From Myxococcales bacterium (GTDB taxonomy: Bacteria; Myxococcota_A; Bradymonadia; REDH01): 64,000 bases of DNA. The stretch's first letter is position 1. Each line of letters starts with the position of its first letter. The notes under the pieces were generated by a model. That model was not told the origin of the DNA and ran no database searches. It saw only the letters and a list, made by a program, of their open reading frames with translations. Positions 8,601-18,934 of the stretch are shown one piece after another. A program made the position numbers and the translations under genes. The DNA is taken from contig JACKDJ010000011.1 of the NCBI GenBank assembly GCA_020633625.1, positions 1 to 64,000 on the forward strand, read 5' to 3'.

Positions 8601-11569
8601 CAGAGGCCGAGGATCCCGACGACGAAGACCAGTACATCACGACGTGTGTTGAACGCAGCCGGAGTGAGTGCAACGCCGAGGAAGAGGAGGAGACTTTTTG
8701 TCTCAACTCCACGACCGTCGCGACGCGCGCCTGCGAGCGGGATGCATCGCTCGTCCCCGCCCAGAGCTGCAGTCTGGACGGGAAAGTCTGTAGAGACGGA
8801 CGCTGCGTCGAACCGACGGCGCGGGCCCGCGTCCGCCCGATCCTCGAACCTCAGACGATCCAGCTCATCGCCGTCGAAGATGCCGTCCTTCGCGACCTGG
8901 AACTGCGTGTACCGCTCGCGACACTTCGAGGGCGCTACTCGCCCGTCAATCCGTACGCAGTTGGCCTCTCCGAGGGTGCTTCGGGCGAACTGACCGCCGG
9001 ATCCGTCTGGAACGACCTCCCGTCGTTCACCGACGGCAGCACCTGTATGTCGGCGGGCCAGGTCCGGGCGGTCGCTCCGGCGCTCGCCGGCAGGCCCCTC
9101 GGTGTCGCGTACGAGTCTGGCGCTGCGCACGGAATCGCGATCTCCAACTCGCGCGGGGTCAGCCTTCACTCCGTTCGAGTCCTCGGCGGTTACGACGGCC
9201 TCCTCGTCGGCGGCGACGCGGTCCCCTACAGTATGGTGCGAGACAACAAAGCGGATCCGCTGACCGACTGGTTCGCCTGGTCGACGTGGGTGGCGGAACA
9301 AGTAGCTGCGCCGGGTGAGGCACCGTGGCGCTTCGGATCGACGCCGTTTCTGGAGCCGGTCTGTGCAAAGGCCTGCGCGACGTTCGATGTCGACGTGGAG
9401 GACTCCTGGTTTGTGCAGGCGTCGCGGAACACGGCGAGCATCAGCTACGCCCGGCGCACAGCGTTCTCGCGGAGCGTCCTCTCCATGGCGTCGGTCGAGG
9501 CGGACGTCAGTGCGTCGCCCCCGTGGCGCTGGGAGCAGGACGGGTGGTGGCGCCTTATCCCCGAGACGGACGGCTCCGAGTCCTACCTGACGTCGACGTC
9601 GATCGGCCTCGACGCCGAACCCAACGGGTCGCGCCGACTGCCCAGGGTCCACACGACGACCTCGGCGCAGCGCTGGTGGTACGGCAACGGAACGTGCGAG
9701 CGCTACCGGGCCGGCGACCTTACGGTGTTCGACAGCATGCTCGTCGGCAACCTCGGCAAGGCGGCCTCGTTCCAGGCACACTGGGGGAACTTCGAGGACG
9801 TGAGGATCGTTCACTCGACGCTGATCGGTCCTGCGTCCGACCCGACGTCGCCGCAGGGCGAGACCCTCTTCGCCAGCGGGTCGGGGCGGACCGACATCGT
9901 CGACTCGTTCCTCTGGTCCGATGACCGCGGGCTAAGCCTGTGGACCGACGGGGCAGATGGCCTCTTTGTGGGCAATACGATTCGGCTGACTCGGGATGCG
10001 ATTCTGGGACGTCCCGCGGTGCGCGAGAGGCCGCTCGATTCGCATTGGCCTTGCGTTGCCGAAGGGACGCCAGGCTTGGCCGGCTATCACGCGGCGCCCT
10101 ACGGGGGGCCTTCCCCGTACGCCGGCTGTGTGGATGCGCACCAAGCCTCGTCCGGCAGCTTCAACTCCGTCAGGCGGGTATCGGGGGTGCTGACAGCGTT
10201 CAACAGCACCGAGGAGGTCCCGGGGGTGTTCTATCGGCGTGGGTACGACCGTGGTTGGCCGCTGCTGCCGGGTGAGGAACCGGTCCGGGTCGTGTCGGAC
10301 AACGCCTTCGTCGTCGACCTGACCAACTACAACAACGCATCAGGCAGGCTGACGTGCGGCGGGGATCGGATCACGATCGCGGCCGACATCGTCGAAGGGA
10401 ACCGCTTCTACGTGTCGGGCGCCTGCGTCGAAACGAACGGCGACCTCGCTGGGCTCGACATCGAGGTCCGAGCGCCTGCGATCGCCGCGTACGTCCGCGA
10501 CAACGTCGTCTCGGCGGCGCGCGCTTGGCCTGGTACTGGAGGGCCTCGGTGTGGCGACGGGACCGTGGACGCCGGAGAGGATTGTGACGGCAGCAGCAAC
10601 TGCACCGACAGCTGCGGCTGGGACATGAGCAACGTTGGGCCTGCTGGTTGCGGCGACGGGGTTCTCGATCCGGAGACCGAGGAGTGCGATGTAGGCGCCG
10701 CCGCGGTGTCGGCGTGGGGGGAACCGGCAAGCAGTGTGTATCAGAATCCGGGCTGCAACACGTGGTGCTCGCTCACCTCGACGGGCGCTGCGAACGTGCG
10801 GCTCACCCGGGTGACCCGCGGTGAGATCTCGTCAGCCGGTTACGCGGACATCACCGCACTGGAGATCTTCAACGGGAACACGTTCCCCATCAGCGCCGCT
10901 GCGCTGCGGGTAGACGGGGCCAGTCTCAACATACAGGCGGCCAACAGCATCGCCTTCTCACCACCCCCTCCGATTCCCCCGTTCTCGGCGTTCCTCGGAC
11001 TCGAGTGGGACTACTCGGGGACCTCATCGGTGATTCGGGGGCGCGGCTACGCGGCCATGGACCCCGGGCTCGCGGCGCCGGTGGTGAGCGTCAGCCTGGA
11101 GGTCGTCAACTTGAGCGGAACGGTCATCGGCTCCCACACAGTGTCGACCTCCGAGCTCGCGGATCTGCCCTCGACTTCGGAGCCCCGGACGTCCTGGACG
11201 TATGTGCCGACCGACGACGGAACCGGCGGGTGGCGGCTCACCTGGGACACCACTCGTGGCCCACAACTCCCCGCGACGCTCCCCGAGTACCGCGAGCTCG
11301 TCGACGGTCAGCTCTGGGTGGAGCCAAACATGGTGGAATGGCGACTGCTGCCGGAGGCGGATCTCGACGCGCTCGAGGGGGATCCGGGCGTCGCGCTGCG
11401 GACGGTCAATCTCCGAGCGGACGACCAACGCGCCACGTACGAGGCGCTCGCCGCGGGCGCCTACTCCGCCTGGGACGACGGCGTTACGTTCCCACCGAGC
11501 CGCTTCGACGGCACGACGGCGGGTCGAGCTGGAGGGATCCCGGCGCTCTGTCCCGAGGGAGAGGAATGA
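5651..11569 (+). pseudogene. 3' fragment of the interrupted giant lipoprotein gene
   Basis: About 1972 residues that continue the reading frame of the fragment ending at 3167. The first residues (NLDANGDPVDDDGDGFANC) complete an Asp/Cys repeat begun before the element. Order: two more Asp/Cys repeats and Cys-rich modules (5651-6290); a beta-rich region; a further repeat with VCGDAEDNDEDSLVDEGC near 6840; a long central region whose short Ile/Val/Asp/Asn turns near 8860-10530 suggest a right-handed beta-helix; two DUF4215-like Cys repeats (CGDGTVDAGEDCDG near 10550 and CGDGVLDPETEECDVG near 10655); and a C-terminal beta-sandwich-like domain. It has no signal peptide of its own, and the first in-frame ATG is internal (5708), so it is probably not exported or not expressed. 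The ancestral gene would have encoded about 3000 residues. Its stop overlaps the next start by 4 bp (ATGA). Confidence 0.82.
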
Positions 11570-13929
11570 AGCTGATCGGTGCTCTGCCGCGTCGTCGGTC
11601 GCATGAGGCGTCCGGCATCGTCATCACGCGTGCGCTCCGCCTCATGCTGGCGGCCGGCGTTTTTTTTGGCTGCGGTCAGCCGTCGCAGTCTGGCGATGTC
11701 GACGCGTCGGTGGCGGATGTCGCGGGAGATGGCGACGCCTCAGACCTCCTGGACGCGGCGGCGGACCCGTCGACGGACGCTGCCGCTGAGCTCGACTCTG
11801 ACGACGGCGACGGGGACCGCGACGAAGCGGAGCTCGAGGACGTGGTTCAGCCCGACGGCGACGACGATCTCGCGACCGACCCCACGGGTGAAGACGTCCG
11901 TATGGAGCTCGACACTCCAGACGACCCAGCCGACCCCGACATCGCCGACGATTCGCCGCCCGGCGACATCGTCGACGACGACACGATCGATGATTCGGAC
12001 AGGGATGCTTCCGATGTCCCTGAACTGGAGGACGCGGACGACCCCGACGCCGTCGACGGGGACGCGTTGACCGATCTCACCGACGAAGAGGCAGATGCAA
12101 CCTGGGACTACGAGTGCGAGCCGTTGCCGCCGACCATCGAGGACGCCGAAGGCTGGTGGGTCGGGACGACGCTCGCCACGGGCGAGCACGAGGTGTGCGG
12201 CACGGGTTTTCGGCTGAGCCTGCCTCTGGGGGCTCGACGAGACCCCGAGTCGTGGCTGCAAGTGGATCAGGTGCCGGCGCCACCCGTCGGCTACGTGACC
12301 GTGAGCGCTGTCTTCCACCTCGGGAGGTTTCCCGGCGGACTCTTCCACCCGTGGGAGATGGAGCCGGGACTGCGATGGCGGGCTCGCGTCCTGCCTCTCG
12401 AGGCACCGTCCGACGCCGTACGCGGGGTGGTTGTGGTGGAGGACTTCGGTAGCCTGGAGTCCCCTGTCTACGAAGCGCCGGTGCGCTGGGTCGATGGCGG
12501 CGCGGAGTTCGAGATCGACAGCGACTGGGTGGCGGACCTATCGGGCGGCTACGTCCACTTCTTCCTCGGCTACCCCCAGACCTCGATCTGCGGCGACGGG
12601 ATCGTCGACGAGAACGAACAGTGCGAGGACGAGAGCGACCGGTGTGGCGGTTGCCACTACCTGGATCCCCGCTGCCGTCCCGACGACGACGTCTGCCACC
12701 GGTGGTGTTCGCCGCCCGTCGTGGGCTGGCCCGCGGTCGACTGCTCGTCTGAGCCGGTGGGTCCGTGCGAAGTGGCGGCGTGTGACACCTACTCGACGGA
12801 GTGCGTGCACTGGCCCGCCTACGAGGGCGAGCCGTGCGACCAAGACGGCGTAGCGGGTCGCTGCCGCGCGGGCGTCTGCTCGCCGGAGCAGGAAGAGTGT
12901 GGTCTGTGCAGCCGCGGGATGCGGTTTGTCGGGGGGGAGTGTTGGCCAGAGGAAGCCGGCATGAGCTTCGTGGCGGGGCGCCTGCTAGGTCCGACCATGG
13001 TGCCGGAAGGCGAGGCACGCTATTCGGACGGATGGGAGGGCTACACGGTCGGGGCGTCACGATGGGGCCTATGGCTGAACGGAGAGCCTGCGTACAAGGC
13101 CTTCACGGGCACAGTCGGCGGCGCAAGGTCGCGGGAGGCGATCCTCGAGCCGCTGGTCTCGACCGGTACGCCCGACGTCGACGACCCCGGAGCGCCCGGG
13201 TACTTGCAGGTCGAGTACATGTCGCAGCCGTGGAGCCGCGCGGTCACGGTGTTCTACGACTACTACGGCAGTGAAGACACCGAGCTGGAGTTGGTCCTGC
13301 CGTGGTCGCCTGTCGTCCGCACCGAGACGTTCTGGCTCCCCGATCCGGAGGGGTATCCGACGCTGTACTCACTCGCTCAGTTGCTGAACTTGCGGAACGA
13401 CACCAGCTCTTCGGCGTCCGGAGGGTACTTCTACGTGACCCGCGTTCGCCGCTCTCACAACCCGACCGGCGTGTGCGACGTGGCCGTCAACGTCGACGGC
13501 GAGTGGCAGACATGCCCCGAGCGGCCCGGGGCTACCGTCTGCGACGGCCAATGCATCGACACTCGCACGAACGCACTGAACTGCGGCGAGTGCGGCCACG
13601 CGTGCGGCGACGCCCAGATCTGCGCGGGCGGCGAGTGCGTCTGCGACCCGCGCCTCGCCCGTCTCGACCTGCCCACGTGCGCGTGGGACGCGTGCCCCGA
13701 AGGCTGGTACGGCCCGGGCTGCCGGAGTGTCTGCGCCGGGGTTCTGGAGGGGGAGCCCCAGTGCAACGGGAACGGCGAGTGCAGCGACGGCCCGTTCGGC
13801 ACGGGCGTGTGCGTCTGCGACCCGTTCACGCACGGCCCGAACTGCGAGTTCCGTTGCGACGACGGAATCCGGAACGGCGGCGAGGTCAACGTCGACTGCG
13901 GCGGGACGCGGTGCTGGCCGTGTGAGTGA
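11566..13929 (+). CDS. Cys-rich lipoprotein with acidic linker and DUF4215/EGF-like modules
   Basis: 787 residues. The ATG at 11566 overlaps the previous stop (ATGA) and follows GGGAGAGGA. The signal is an n-region with RRR and a hydrophobic run ending FFGC (Cys36), so a lipoprotein is predicted. Residues about 40-180 are almost entirely Asp, Glu, Ala, Pro and Gly, a long acidic spacer. The folded part has a beta-rich domain (about 190-330), a DUF4215-like repeat (CGDGIVDENEQCEDE), several Cys pairs, a module CDGQCIDTRTNALNCGECGHAC also typical of myxobacterial surface proteins, and EGF-like Cys patterns to the end. The overlap with the giant gene suggests a single transcript, so the upstream insertion element may also affect its expression. 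Function is unknown; a surface-exposed binding protein is the best guess. Confidence 0.85.
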   Translation: MKLIGALPRRRSHEASGIVITRALRLMLAAGVFFGCGQPSQSGDVDASVADVAGDGDASDLLDAAADPSTDAAAELDSDDGDGDRDEAELEDVVQPDGDDDLATDPTGEDVRMELDTPDDPADPDIADDSPPGDIVDDDTIDDSDRDASDVPELEDADDPDAVDGDALTDLTDEEADATWDYECEPLPPTIEDAEGWWVGTTLATGEHEVCGTGFRLSLPLGARRDPESWLQVDQVPAPPVGYVTVSAVFHLGRFPGGLFHPWEMEPGLRWRARVLPLEAPSDAVRGVVVVEDFGSLESPVYEAPVRWVDGGAEFEIDSDWVADLSGGYVHFFLGYPQTSICGDGIVDENEQCEDESDRCGGCHYLDPRCRPDDDVCHRWCSPPVVGWPAVDCSSEPVGPCEVAACDTYSTECVHWPAYEGEPCDQDGVAGRCRAGVCSPEQEECGLCSRGMRFVGGECWPEEAGMSFVAGRLLGPTMVPEGEARYSDGWEGYTVGASRWGLWLNGEPAYKAFTGTVGGARSREAILEPLVSTGTPDVDDPGAPGYLQVEYMSQPWSRAVTVFYDYYGSEDTELELVLPWSPVVRTETFWLPDPEGYPTLYSLAQLLNLRNDTSSSASGGYFYVTRVRRSHNPTGVCDVAVNVDGEWQTCPERPGATVCDGQCIDTRTNALNCGECGHACGDAQICAGGECVCDPRLARLDLPTCAWDACPEGWYGPGCRSVCAGVLEGEPQCNGNGECSDGPFGTGVCVCDPFTHGPNCEFRCDDGIRNGGEVNVDCGGTRCWPCE

Positions 13930-14185
13930 TGGTCGAGGCGGCGGGGTTCTGGCGCGGCCGGTCCCGTCGACTCGACCTCGCTCGGCGTGCGCTCCGTGAG
14001 GCGCTGCGGGCCCAGGACCACCAAAGGCCACCGCCGGCCGAGCGACACCGAGGCGGCGGGGCGCCGGGGGCCAGAAACCGCGAATGCGGGCTCACGCCCC
14101 GTTCTGTCAGATCGCGTCGCGGATCCGCTGTGGCGCTCACGCGGCAACCCTGCTAGTCCGGCGGGCCCCGCAGCCGCATGCGCCC
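13930..14185. other. Intergenic region ahead of metG
   Basis: 256 bp with no convincing coding signal, tRNA or strong hairpin. It must hold the terminator of the lipoprotein operon and the metG promoter, but I cannot place either with confidence. Confidence 0.5.
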
Positions 14186-16186
14186 ATGTCGAAGATCCTG
14201 CTCACGTCCGCCCTTCCCTACGCCAACGGGTCGATTCACCTCGGCCACATGGTCGAGCACGTCCAGTCCGACATCTTCGCGCGCTTCAAGCGGTCGATGG
14301 GCGCCGACATCCTGTTCGTCTGCGCCGACGACACCCACGGTACGGCGATCGAGCTCCGCGCCGAGACGCTCGGCATCACCCCCGAGGAGCTCATCGCGGC
14401 GGCGCTGGAGGAGCACACCGCGGACTTCCGCGGCTTCCGTATCGACTTCGACGAGTACTACACGACGCACTCGCCCGAGAATCAGGCGCTGTCGGCGATG
14501 GTCTACGAGCGCCTGCGCGACGGCGGCCACATCGTGCGCCGGACCACACAGCAGCTCTACTCGGCCGCGCTCGGCCGCTTCTTGAGCGACCGGATGGTCA
14601 AGGGCACGTGCCCGAAGTGCGGCACGGCAGATCAGTACGGCGACGTGTGCGAGTCGTGCGGCTCGACCTATGATCCAACCGAGCTGATCGCGCCGTACGA
14701 CATACACACGAAGACCGCGCCCGAGCTGCGCGAGACCGAGAACCTGTATGTTCGGCTCACGGACTTCGCGCCGCTGCTTCGCGAGTGGATGGAGACCGGT
14801 GTTGGCCAAGAGCCGATCCGCAACTTCGTCCGCGGCTGGCTCGACGGCGGGCTCGACGACTGGTGCATCACCCGCGCCGCGCCGTACTTCGGCTTCCCGG
14901 TCCCCGGCGAGCCGGACAAGTACTTCTACGTCTGGCTCGACGCGCCGATCGGCTACATCGCCGCGACTCAGCACGCCTGCGAGCGCCGCGGCGGCGACTG
15001 GCGCGACTTCTGGAGCGCCGACGCCGACGCCGAGATCCACCACAACATCGGCAAAGACATCGTGTACTTCCACACGCTGTTCTGGCCCGCCATGCTCCAC
15101 GCCGCCGGCCTCCGCAAGCCCTCGCAGATCCACGTGCACGGCATGCTGACCGTCAACGGTCGCAAGATGTCGAAGTCACGCGGTACCTTCGTCAACGCCC
15201 GCACCTACCTCGAGCACCTCGACCCCGACTACCTCCGCTACTACTACGCAGCCAAGCTCGGTGGGACGGCAGAAGACATCGACCTCAACACCGAGGACTT
15301 CGTCCTCCGCGTCAACGCGGAGCTGGTCAACAACGTCGTCAACCTCTGCAGCCGCGTCACCAAGTTCTGTGTGTCGCGGTTCGGCGGCCACCCCGGCGAC
15401 TTCGACCCGGCCGACTACCCCTTGTGCGCGACCATCGCCGCAGCGATGGAGCAGGCGAAGGCCGCCTACGAGGCCTGGGACACACGCAGCGCCATCCGAG
15501 CGATCGTCGAGGCCGGCAACGAGGCAAACGTGTTCTTCCAAGACGCCGCGCCCTGGGTGCTCGTCAAGGAAGACGAGGCCGCCGCGCGCCGCGTGTGCGC
15601 CGTCGCGCTGCACGCGGCGACGTCGCTCGTCGTCGCGCTCGCCCCCGTCACGCCGGGGCTCGCCGACCGGCTCGCCGCCGCCCTCGGAGTCGAGAAGCTG
15701 GGGTGGGACGCCACCGCTCCCGGTTGGCGCCCGCCCGCGCTGACCGCTCCCGACAGACTCCTCGACCGTATCGACCCCGCCGCAACCGAGGCCATGATGG
15801 CTGCCAGCGTCGAGACACCGACCCGCACCGACGTCCTCGACGTCGAGTCGTTCTCCGACCTCATCCCGTTCGACACGTTCGCGGCCGTCGACCTCCGCGT
15901 CGGCGTCGTCGACGAAGCGCACACGGTCGAGGGAGCCGACAAGCTCCTTCGGCTCATCGTTCACTGCGGGAAGCAGATCCAGGTCTTCGCCGGGGTCCGC
16001 AAGGCCTACCCCGACCCGTCCGTCCTCGTCGGCCGCCGCGTCGTCGTCGTCGCCAACCTGCAGCCACGCAAGATGCGATTCGGGACATCCGAGGGCATGC
16101 TCCTCGCGACCTCCGGACCCGACGACGTCGGCCTGCAGCTCGTTCACCCCGACCCGTCCACCCTCGGCGGCTGGACCGTCCGCTAG
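14186..16186 (+). CDS. metG: Methionine--tRNA ligase
   Basis: 666 residues. Class I aminoacyl-tRNA synthetase that charges tRNA-Met in the cytoplasm. Rossmann fold with the HIGH-type motif HLGH at 18-21, a zinc-knuckle insertion (CPKC ... CESC near 140-160), KMSKS at 327-331, a helical anticodon-binding domain, and a C-terminal EMAP/Trbp111-like tRNA-binding domain (about 560-666, with DLRVG and GMLLA). The appended domain makes this the long, dimer-forming MetG type. The start MSKILLTSALPYANG is the typical family start; an in-frame ATG further upstream (14084) would add 34 unrelated residues. The next gene, tyrS, begins 8 bp after its stop. Confidence 0.97.
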   Translation: MSKILLTSALPYANGSIHLGHMVEHVQSDIFARFKRSMGADILFVCADDTHGTAIELRAETLGITPEELIAAALEEHTADFRGFRIDFDEYYTTHSPENQALSAMVYERLRDGGHIVRRTTQQLYSAALGRFLSDRMVKGTCPKCGTADQYGDVCESCGSTYDPTELIAPYDIHTKTAPELRETENLYVRLTDFAPLLREWMETGVGQEPIRNFVRGWLDGGLDDWCITRAAPYFGFPVPGEPDKYFYVWLDAPIGYIAATQHACERRGGDWRDFWSADADAEIHHNIGKDIVYFHTLFWPAMLHAAGLRKPSQIHVHGMLTVNGRKMSKSRGTFVNARTYLEHLDPDYLRYYYAAKLGGTAEDIDLNTEDFVLRVNAELVNNVVNLCSRVTKFCVSRFGGHPGDFDPADYPLCATIAAAMEQAKAAYEAWDTRSAIRAIVEAGNEANVFFQDAAPWVLVKEDEAAARRVCAVALHAATSLVVALAPVTPGLADRLAAALGVEKLGWDATAPGWRPPALTAPDRLLDRIDPAATEAMMAASVETPTRTDVLDVESFSDLIPFDTFAAVDLRVGVVDEAHTVEGADKLLRLIVHCGKQIQVFAGVRKAYPDPSVLVGRRVVVVANLQPRKMRFGTSEGMLLATSGPDDVGLQLVHPDPSTLGGWTVR

Positions 16187-16194
16187 GCAGCCAC

Positions 16195-17475
16195 ATGACG
16201 CGCAACGCGATCGAAGAGCTCGAGGCCCGCGGCCTCCTCGAGCAGGTCACCCACCGAGACGAGCTCGCGACGAAGACCGCCGACGGGCAGATCACGGCCT
16301 ACTGCGGCTTCGACCCCACCGCGACCAGCCTCCACATCGGGAACCTTCTCCCGGTGATGATGCTCGCGCACATGCAACGCGCCGGCCACCGCGTCATCGC
16401 CGTCGTCGGCGGCGCGACCGGGCGCATCGGCGACCCGTCGGGCCGCGACGACGAGCGGCAGCTCCTGTCGAACGAGCAGATCGAAGCAAACTGCGCCGCC
16501 ATCCGCGCGCAGCTCGCGACGTACCTGCAGTTCGACGGACCGAACCCGGCCACCCTCGTCAACAACCTCGACTGGATCGGCCCCTTCTCGTTCATCGACT
16601 GGCTGCGCGACGTCGGCAAGCACTTCACCGTCAACCAGATGATCGCCAAGGAGTCAGTCAAGCGACGGCTCGAAGCGCGCGAGCAGGGGATCACATACAC
16701 CGAGTTCAGCTACCAGATGCTGCAGGCGTACGACTTCGTACACCTGAAGCGGACGATGGGCTGCGATCTCCAGGTCGGCGGCAACGACCAGTGGGGCAAC
16801 ATCACCGCCGGCTGCGACCTCGCGCACAAGACCCTCGGCGCCCGCGTCTACGCGCTGACCTGCCCGCTGATGACGACCGCCACCGGCGAGAAGCTCGGAA
16901 AGAGCTCCGGAAACTCCGTCTGGCTCGACGCGTCGCTCACGAGCCCGTACGAGTTCTACCAGTACTGGTTCCAAACCGACGACCGCGACGTCGACCGCTG
17001 GCTCCGCGTCTTCACGTTCCTGTCGATCGAGGAGATCGAGGCGATGGTCGCCGAGCACGCGGAGGCACCCGCGCGACGCACCGCCCAGCGAGCGCTCGCC
17101 GCCGAGATCACGCGCATCGTCCACGGCGAGGCCGGGCTTCAGTCGGCCCTCCGCGCCTCGCGCGTCCTGTTTGGGGAGGCCATCGAGGGGCTCTCCGACG
17201 CTGAGCTCGCCTCCATCTTCAAGGACGTCCCGTCATCGGACCGCAGCCGCGCCGAGCTCGCCGCCGAGATCCGCGTGGTCGACCTGCTGGCCACCACCGT
17301 GTGCAGCTCGGCGAGCGAGGCCCGACGCCTGATTGCGCAGGGTGGCGCCTACGTGAACAACCGCCGCGTCGACGACGACACGGCCACGGTTGGCATCGCC
17401 GACCTCGGCGAGACCTCCTGCCTCGTCTTGCGGTCCGGCAAGAAGAAGTACCACGTGTGCTGGTTCCGCGGCTGA
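16195..17475 (+). CDS. tyrS: Tyrosine--tRNA ligase
   Basis: 426 residues, usual length for bacterial TyrRS. Class I synthetase charging tRNA-Tyr. HIGH-type motif HIGN at 47-50, tyrosine-pocket residues in GFDPTATS and NDQWGNI, KMSKS-type KLGKS at 233-237, and a C-terminal S4 RNA-binding domain (about 360-426, SASEARRLIAQGGAYVNN). The gene starts 8 bp after metG, so the two synthetases are probably cotranscribed. It converges on pntB with a 60-bp gap that has only a weak 5-bp GC hairpin. Confidence 0.97.
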   Translation: MTRNAIEELEARGLLEQVTHRDELATKTADGQITAYCGFDPTATSLHIGNLLPVMMLAHMQRAGHRVIAVVGGATGRIGDPSGRDDERQLLSNEQIEANCAAIRAQLATYLQFDGPNPATLVNNLDWIGPFSFIDWLRDVGKHFTVNQMIAKESVKRRLEAREQGITYTEFSYQMLQAYDFVHLKRTMGCDLQVGGNDQWGNITAGCDLAHKTLGARVYALTCPLMTTATGEKLGKSSGNSVWLDASLTSPYEFYQYWFQTDDRDVDRWLRVFTFLSIEEIEAMVAEHAEAPARRTAQRALAAEITRIVHGEAGLQSALRASRVLFGEAIEGLSDAELASIFKDVPSSDRSRAELAAEIRVVDLLATTVCSSASEARRLIAQGGAYVNNRRVDDDTATVGIADLGETSCLVLRSGKKKYHVCWFRG

Positions 17476-17535
17476 GAGCGCCGGCGCCCTCTGGCGCGAG
17501 ACGGAGCCAACGCTGACACCCGGCGCGCGCCGCCG

Positions 17536-18933
17536 CTACCGGAGCGCGGTCACCAAGTCGACCACGCTCTTCTTCGCGTCGCCGAAGTACATCCGCGTGT
17601 TCTCCTTGAAGAACAGCGGGTTCTCGACGCCGGCGTAGCCCGACGCCATGCCGCGCTTCGAGACGACCACCGTCTTCGCCGTCCACACGCGCAGCACCGG
17701 CATCCCGTAGATGGGGCTCGTCGTGTCGTCCTCGGCGCCAGGGTTCACGATGTCGTTAGCGCCCAGCACCAGGACCAGGTCCGTGTCGGAGAGGTCGTCG
17801 TTGATCTCGTCCATCTCGAGGACGATGTCGTATGGGACGCCAGCCTCGGCGAGCAGCACGTTCATGTGCCCGGGGAGCCGCCCCGCGACCGGGTGAATCG
17901 CGTAGCGGACCTCCTTGCCCGCGGCCCGTAGCAAGTCCGTCAGCTCGCGAACGGGATGTTGCGCCTGAGCGACGGCCATACCGTAGCCGGGCACGATTAC
18001 GATCGAGTCAGCGTCGCGGCAGAGCTCCGCCACTCCCGCCGTGTCGACCGGCGTGACCTCCCCTTGGGCCGCCGCGCCGGCGCCGGACGGCGCCGGCGGG
18101 GCCGCGCCGAAGCCGCCAAACACGACGTTCCAGATCGATCGGTTCATCGCATCGCACATGATCTTGCTCAGGATCGCGCCTGAGCTCCCAACGAGCGCGC
18201 CCGTCACGATCAGCAGGTCGTTCGACAGCATGAAGCCTGCGGCAGCCGCGGCCCAGCCCGAGTACGAGTTCAGCAGCGAGACGACGACGGGCATGTCCGC
18301 GCCGCCGATCGCCATGACAAGATGAACGCCCAGGACCGCCGCCAGCCCGGTCATGATCAGCAGCGGCACGACGCCCGTCGCGTCTGGCGCCGCCATGAAC
18401 GGGATCGCGAGACCCACACAGGCCGCAACCACCAGCGCGTTCAGCGCGTGGCGGCCTGGCAACAGCAGGGGCTTGCCAGACACCGTGCCGCGCAGCTTCG
18501 CCCACGCGACGATCGAGCCCGTCAGCGTGATCGCGCCGATCCCCACGCCAGCGAAGATCTCGATCAGGTGGATCGTGCGCTCCGCTCCGGTCGCCGCGTG
18601 CGCAGGGGCCAGGTAGCTCGAGATGCCGACCAGCACGGCAGCCAGGCCGACGAAGCTGTGCAGCATCGCGACGAGCTCCGGCATCGCCGTCATCGCGACG
18701 CGGGCGGCAAGCCACGCCCCAATCGCCGCTCCGGCGAGCAGCGGCCCGACGATGCGACCGGGCGACGCCATCTCTGGCGCGACGAACGTGACCGACATCG
18801 CGAGCAGCATCCCTACGACGCCGTAGAGGTTGCCGCGGCGCGCGGTCTGCTGCGCGCTCAAGCCCCCGAGCGAGAGAATGAAGAGCATTCCCGCGGCCAG
18901 GTACGCGGTCGTGACGAGTGTCTCGGGTACCAT
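17536..18933 (-). CDS. pntB: NAD(P) transhydrogenase subunit beta
   Basis: 465 residues, family-typical. Membrane part of the proton-translocating transhydrogenase that drives hydride transfer from NADH to NADP+ with the proton gradient. The N-terminal two thirds are a run of TM helices (about 5-250, with [11 protein letters not shown] and [12 protein letters not shown]); the C-terminal third is the NADP(H)-binding domain III ([15 protein letters not shown] about 310-325, then [13 protein letters not shown] and [16 protein letters not shown], all hallmark stretches). The gene lies 1 bp downstream of pntA and must be cotranscribed with it. Confidence 0.97.
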   Translation of the reverse strand: MVPETLVTTAYLAAGMLFILSLGGLSAQQTARRGNLYGVVGMLLAMSVTFVAPEMASPGRIVGPLLAGAAIGAWLAARVAMTAMPELVAMLHSFVGLAAVLVGISSYLAPAHAATGAERTIHLIEIFAGVGIGAITLTGSIVAWAKLRGTVSGKPLLLPGRHALNALVVAACVGLAIPFMAAPDATGVVPLLIMTGLAAVLGVHLVMAIGGADMPVVVSLLNSYSGWAAAAAGFMLSNDLLIVTGALVGSSGAILSKIMCDAMNRSIWNVVFGGFGAAPPAPSGAGAAAQGEVTPVDTAGVAELCRDADSIVIVPGYGMAVAQAQHPVRELTDLLRAAGKEVRYAIHPVAGRLPGHMNVLLAEAGVPYDIVLEMDEINDDLSDTDLVLVLGANDIVNPGAEDDTTSPIYGMPVLRVWTAKTVVVSKRGMASGYAGVENPLFFKENTRMYFGDAKKSVVDLVTALR

Positions 18934-18934
18934 G

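Noticed and set aside
6134..9814. Long minus-strand ORFs inside the giant lipoprotein gene
   Set aside because: Arg/Val-rich shadows of the plus-strand coding frame; no ribosome binding sites or recognisable motifs.
13930..14156. Small plus-strand ORF between the lipoprotein and metG
   Set aside because: Arg/Ala-rich, overlaps the end of the lipoprotein frame, no ribosome binding site or similarity to known small proteins.
17484..17497. Small GCGCC/GGCGC hairpin between tyrS and pntB
   Set aside because: Only 5 bp of stem in very GC-rich DNA and no U tract; not enough to call a terminator.
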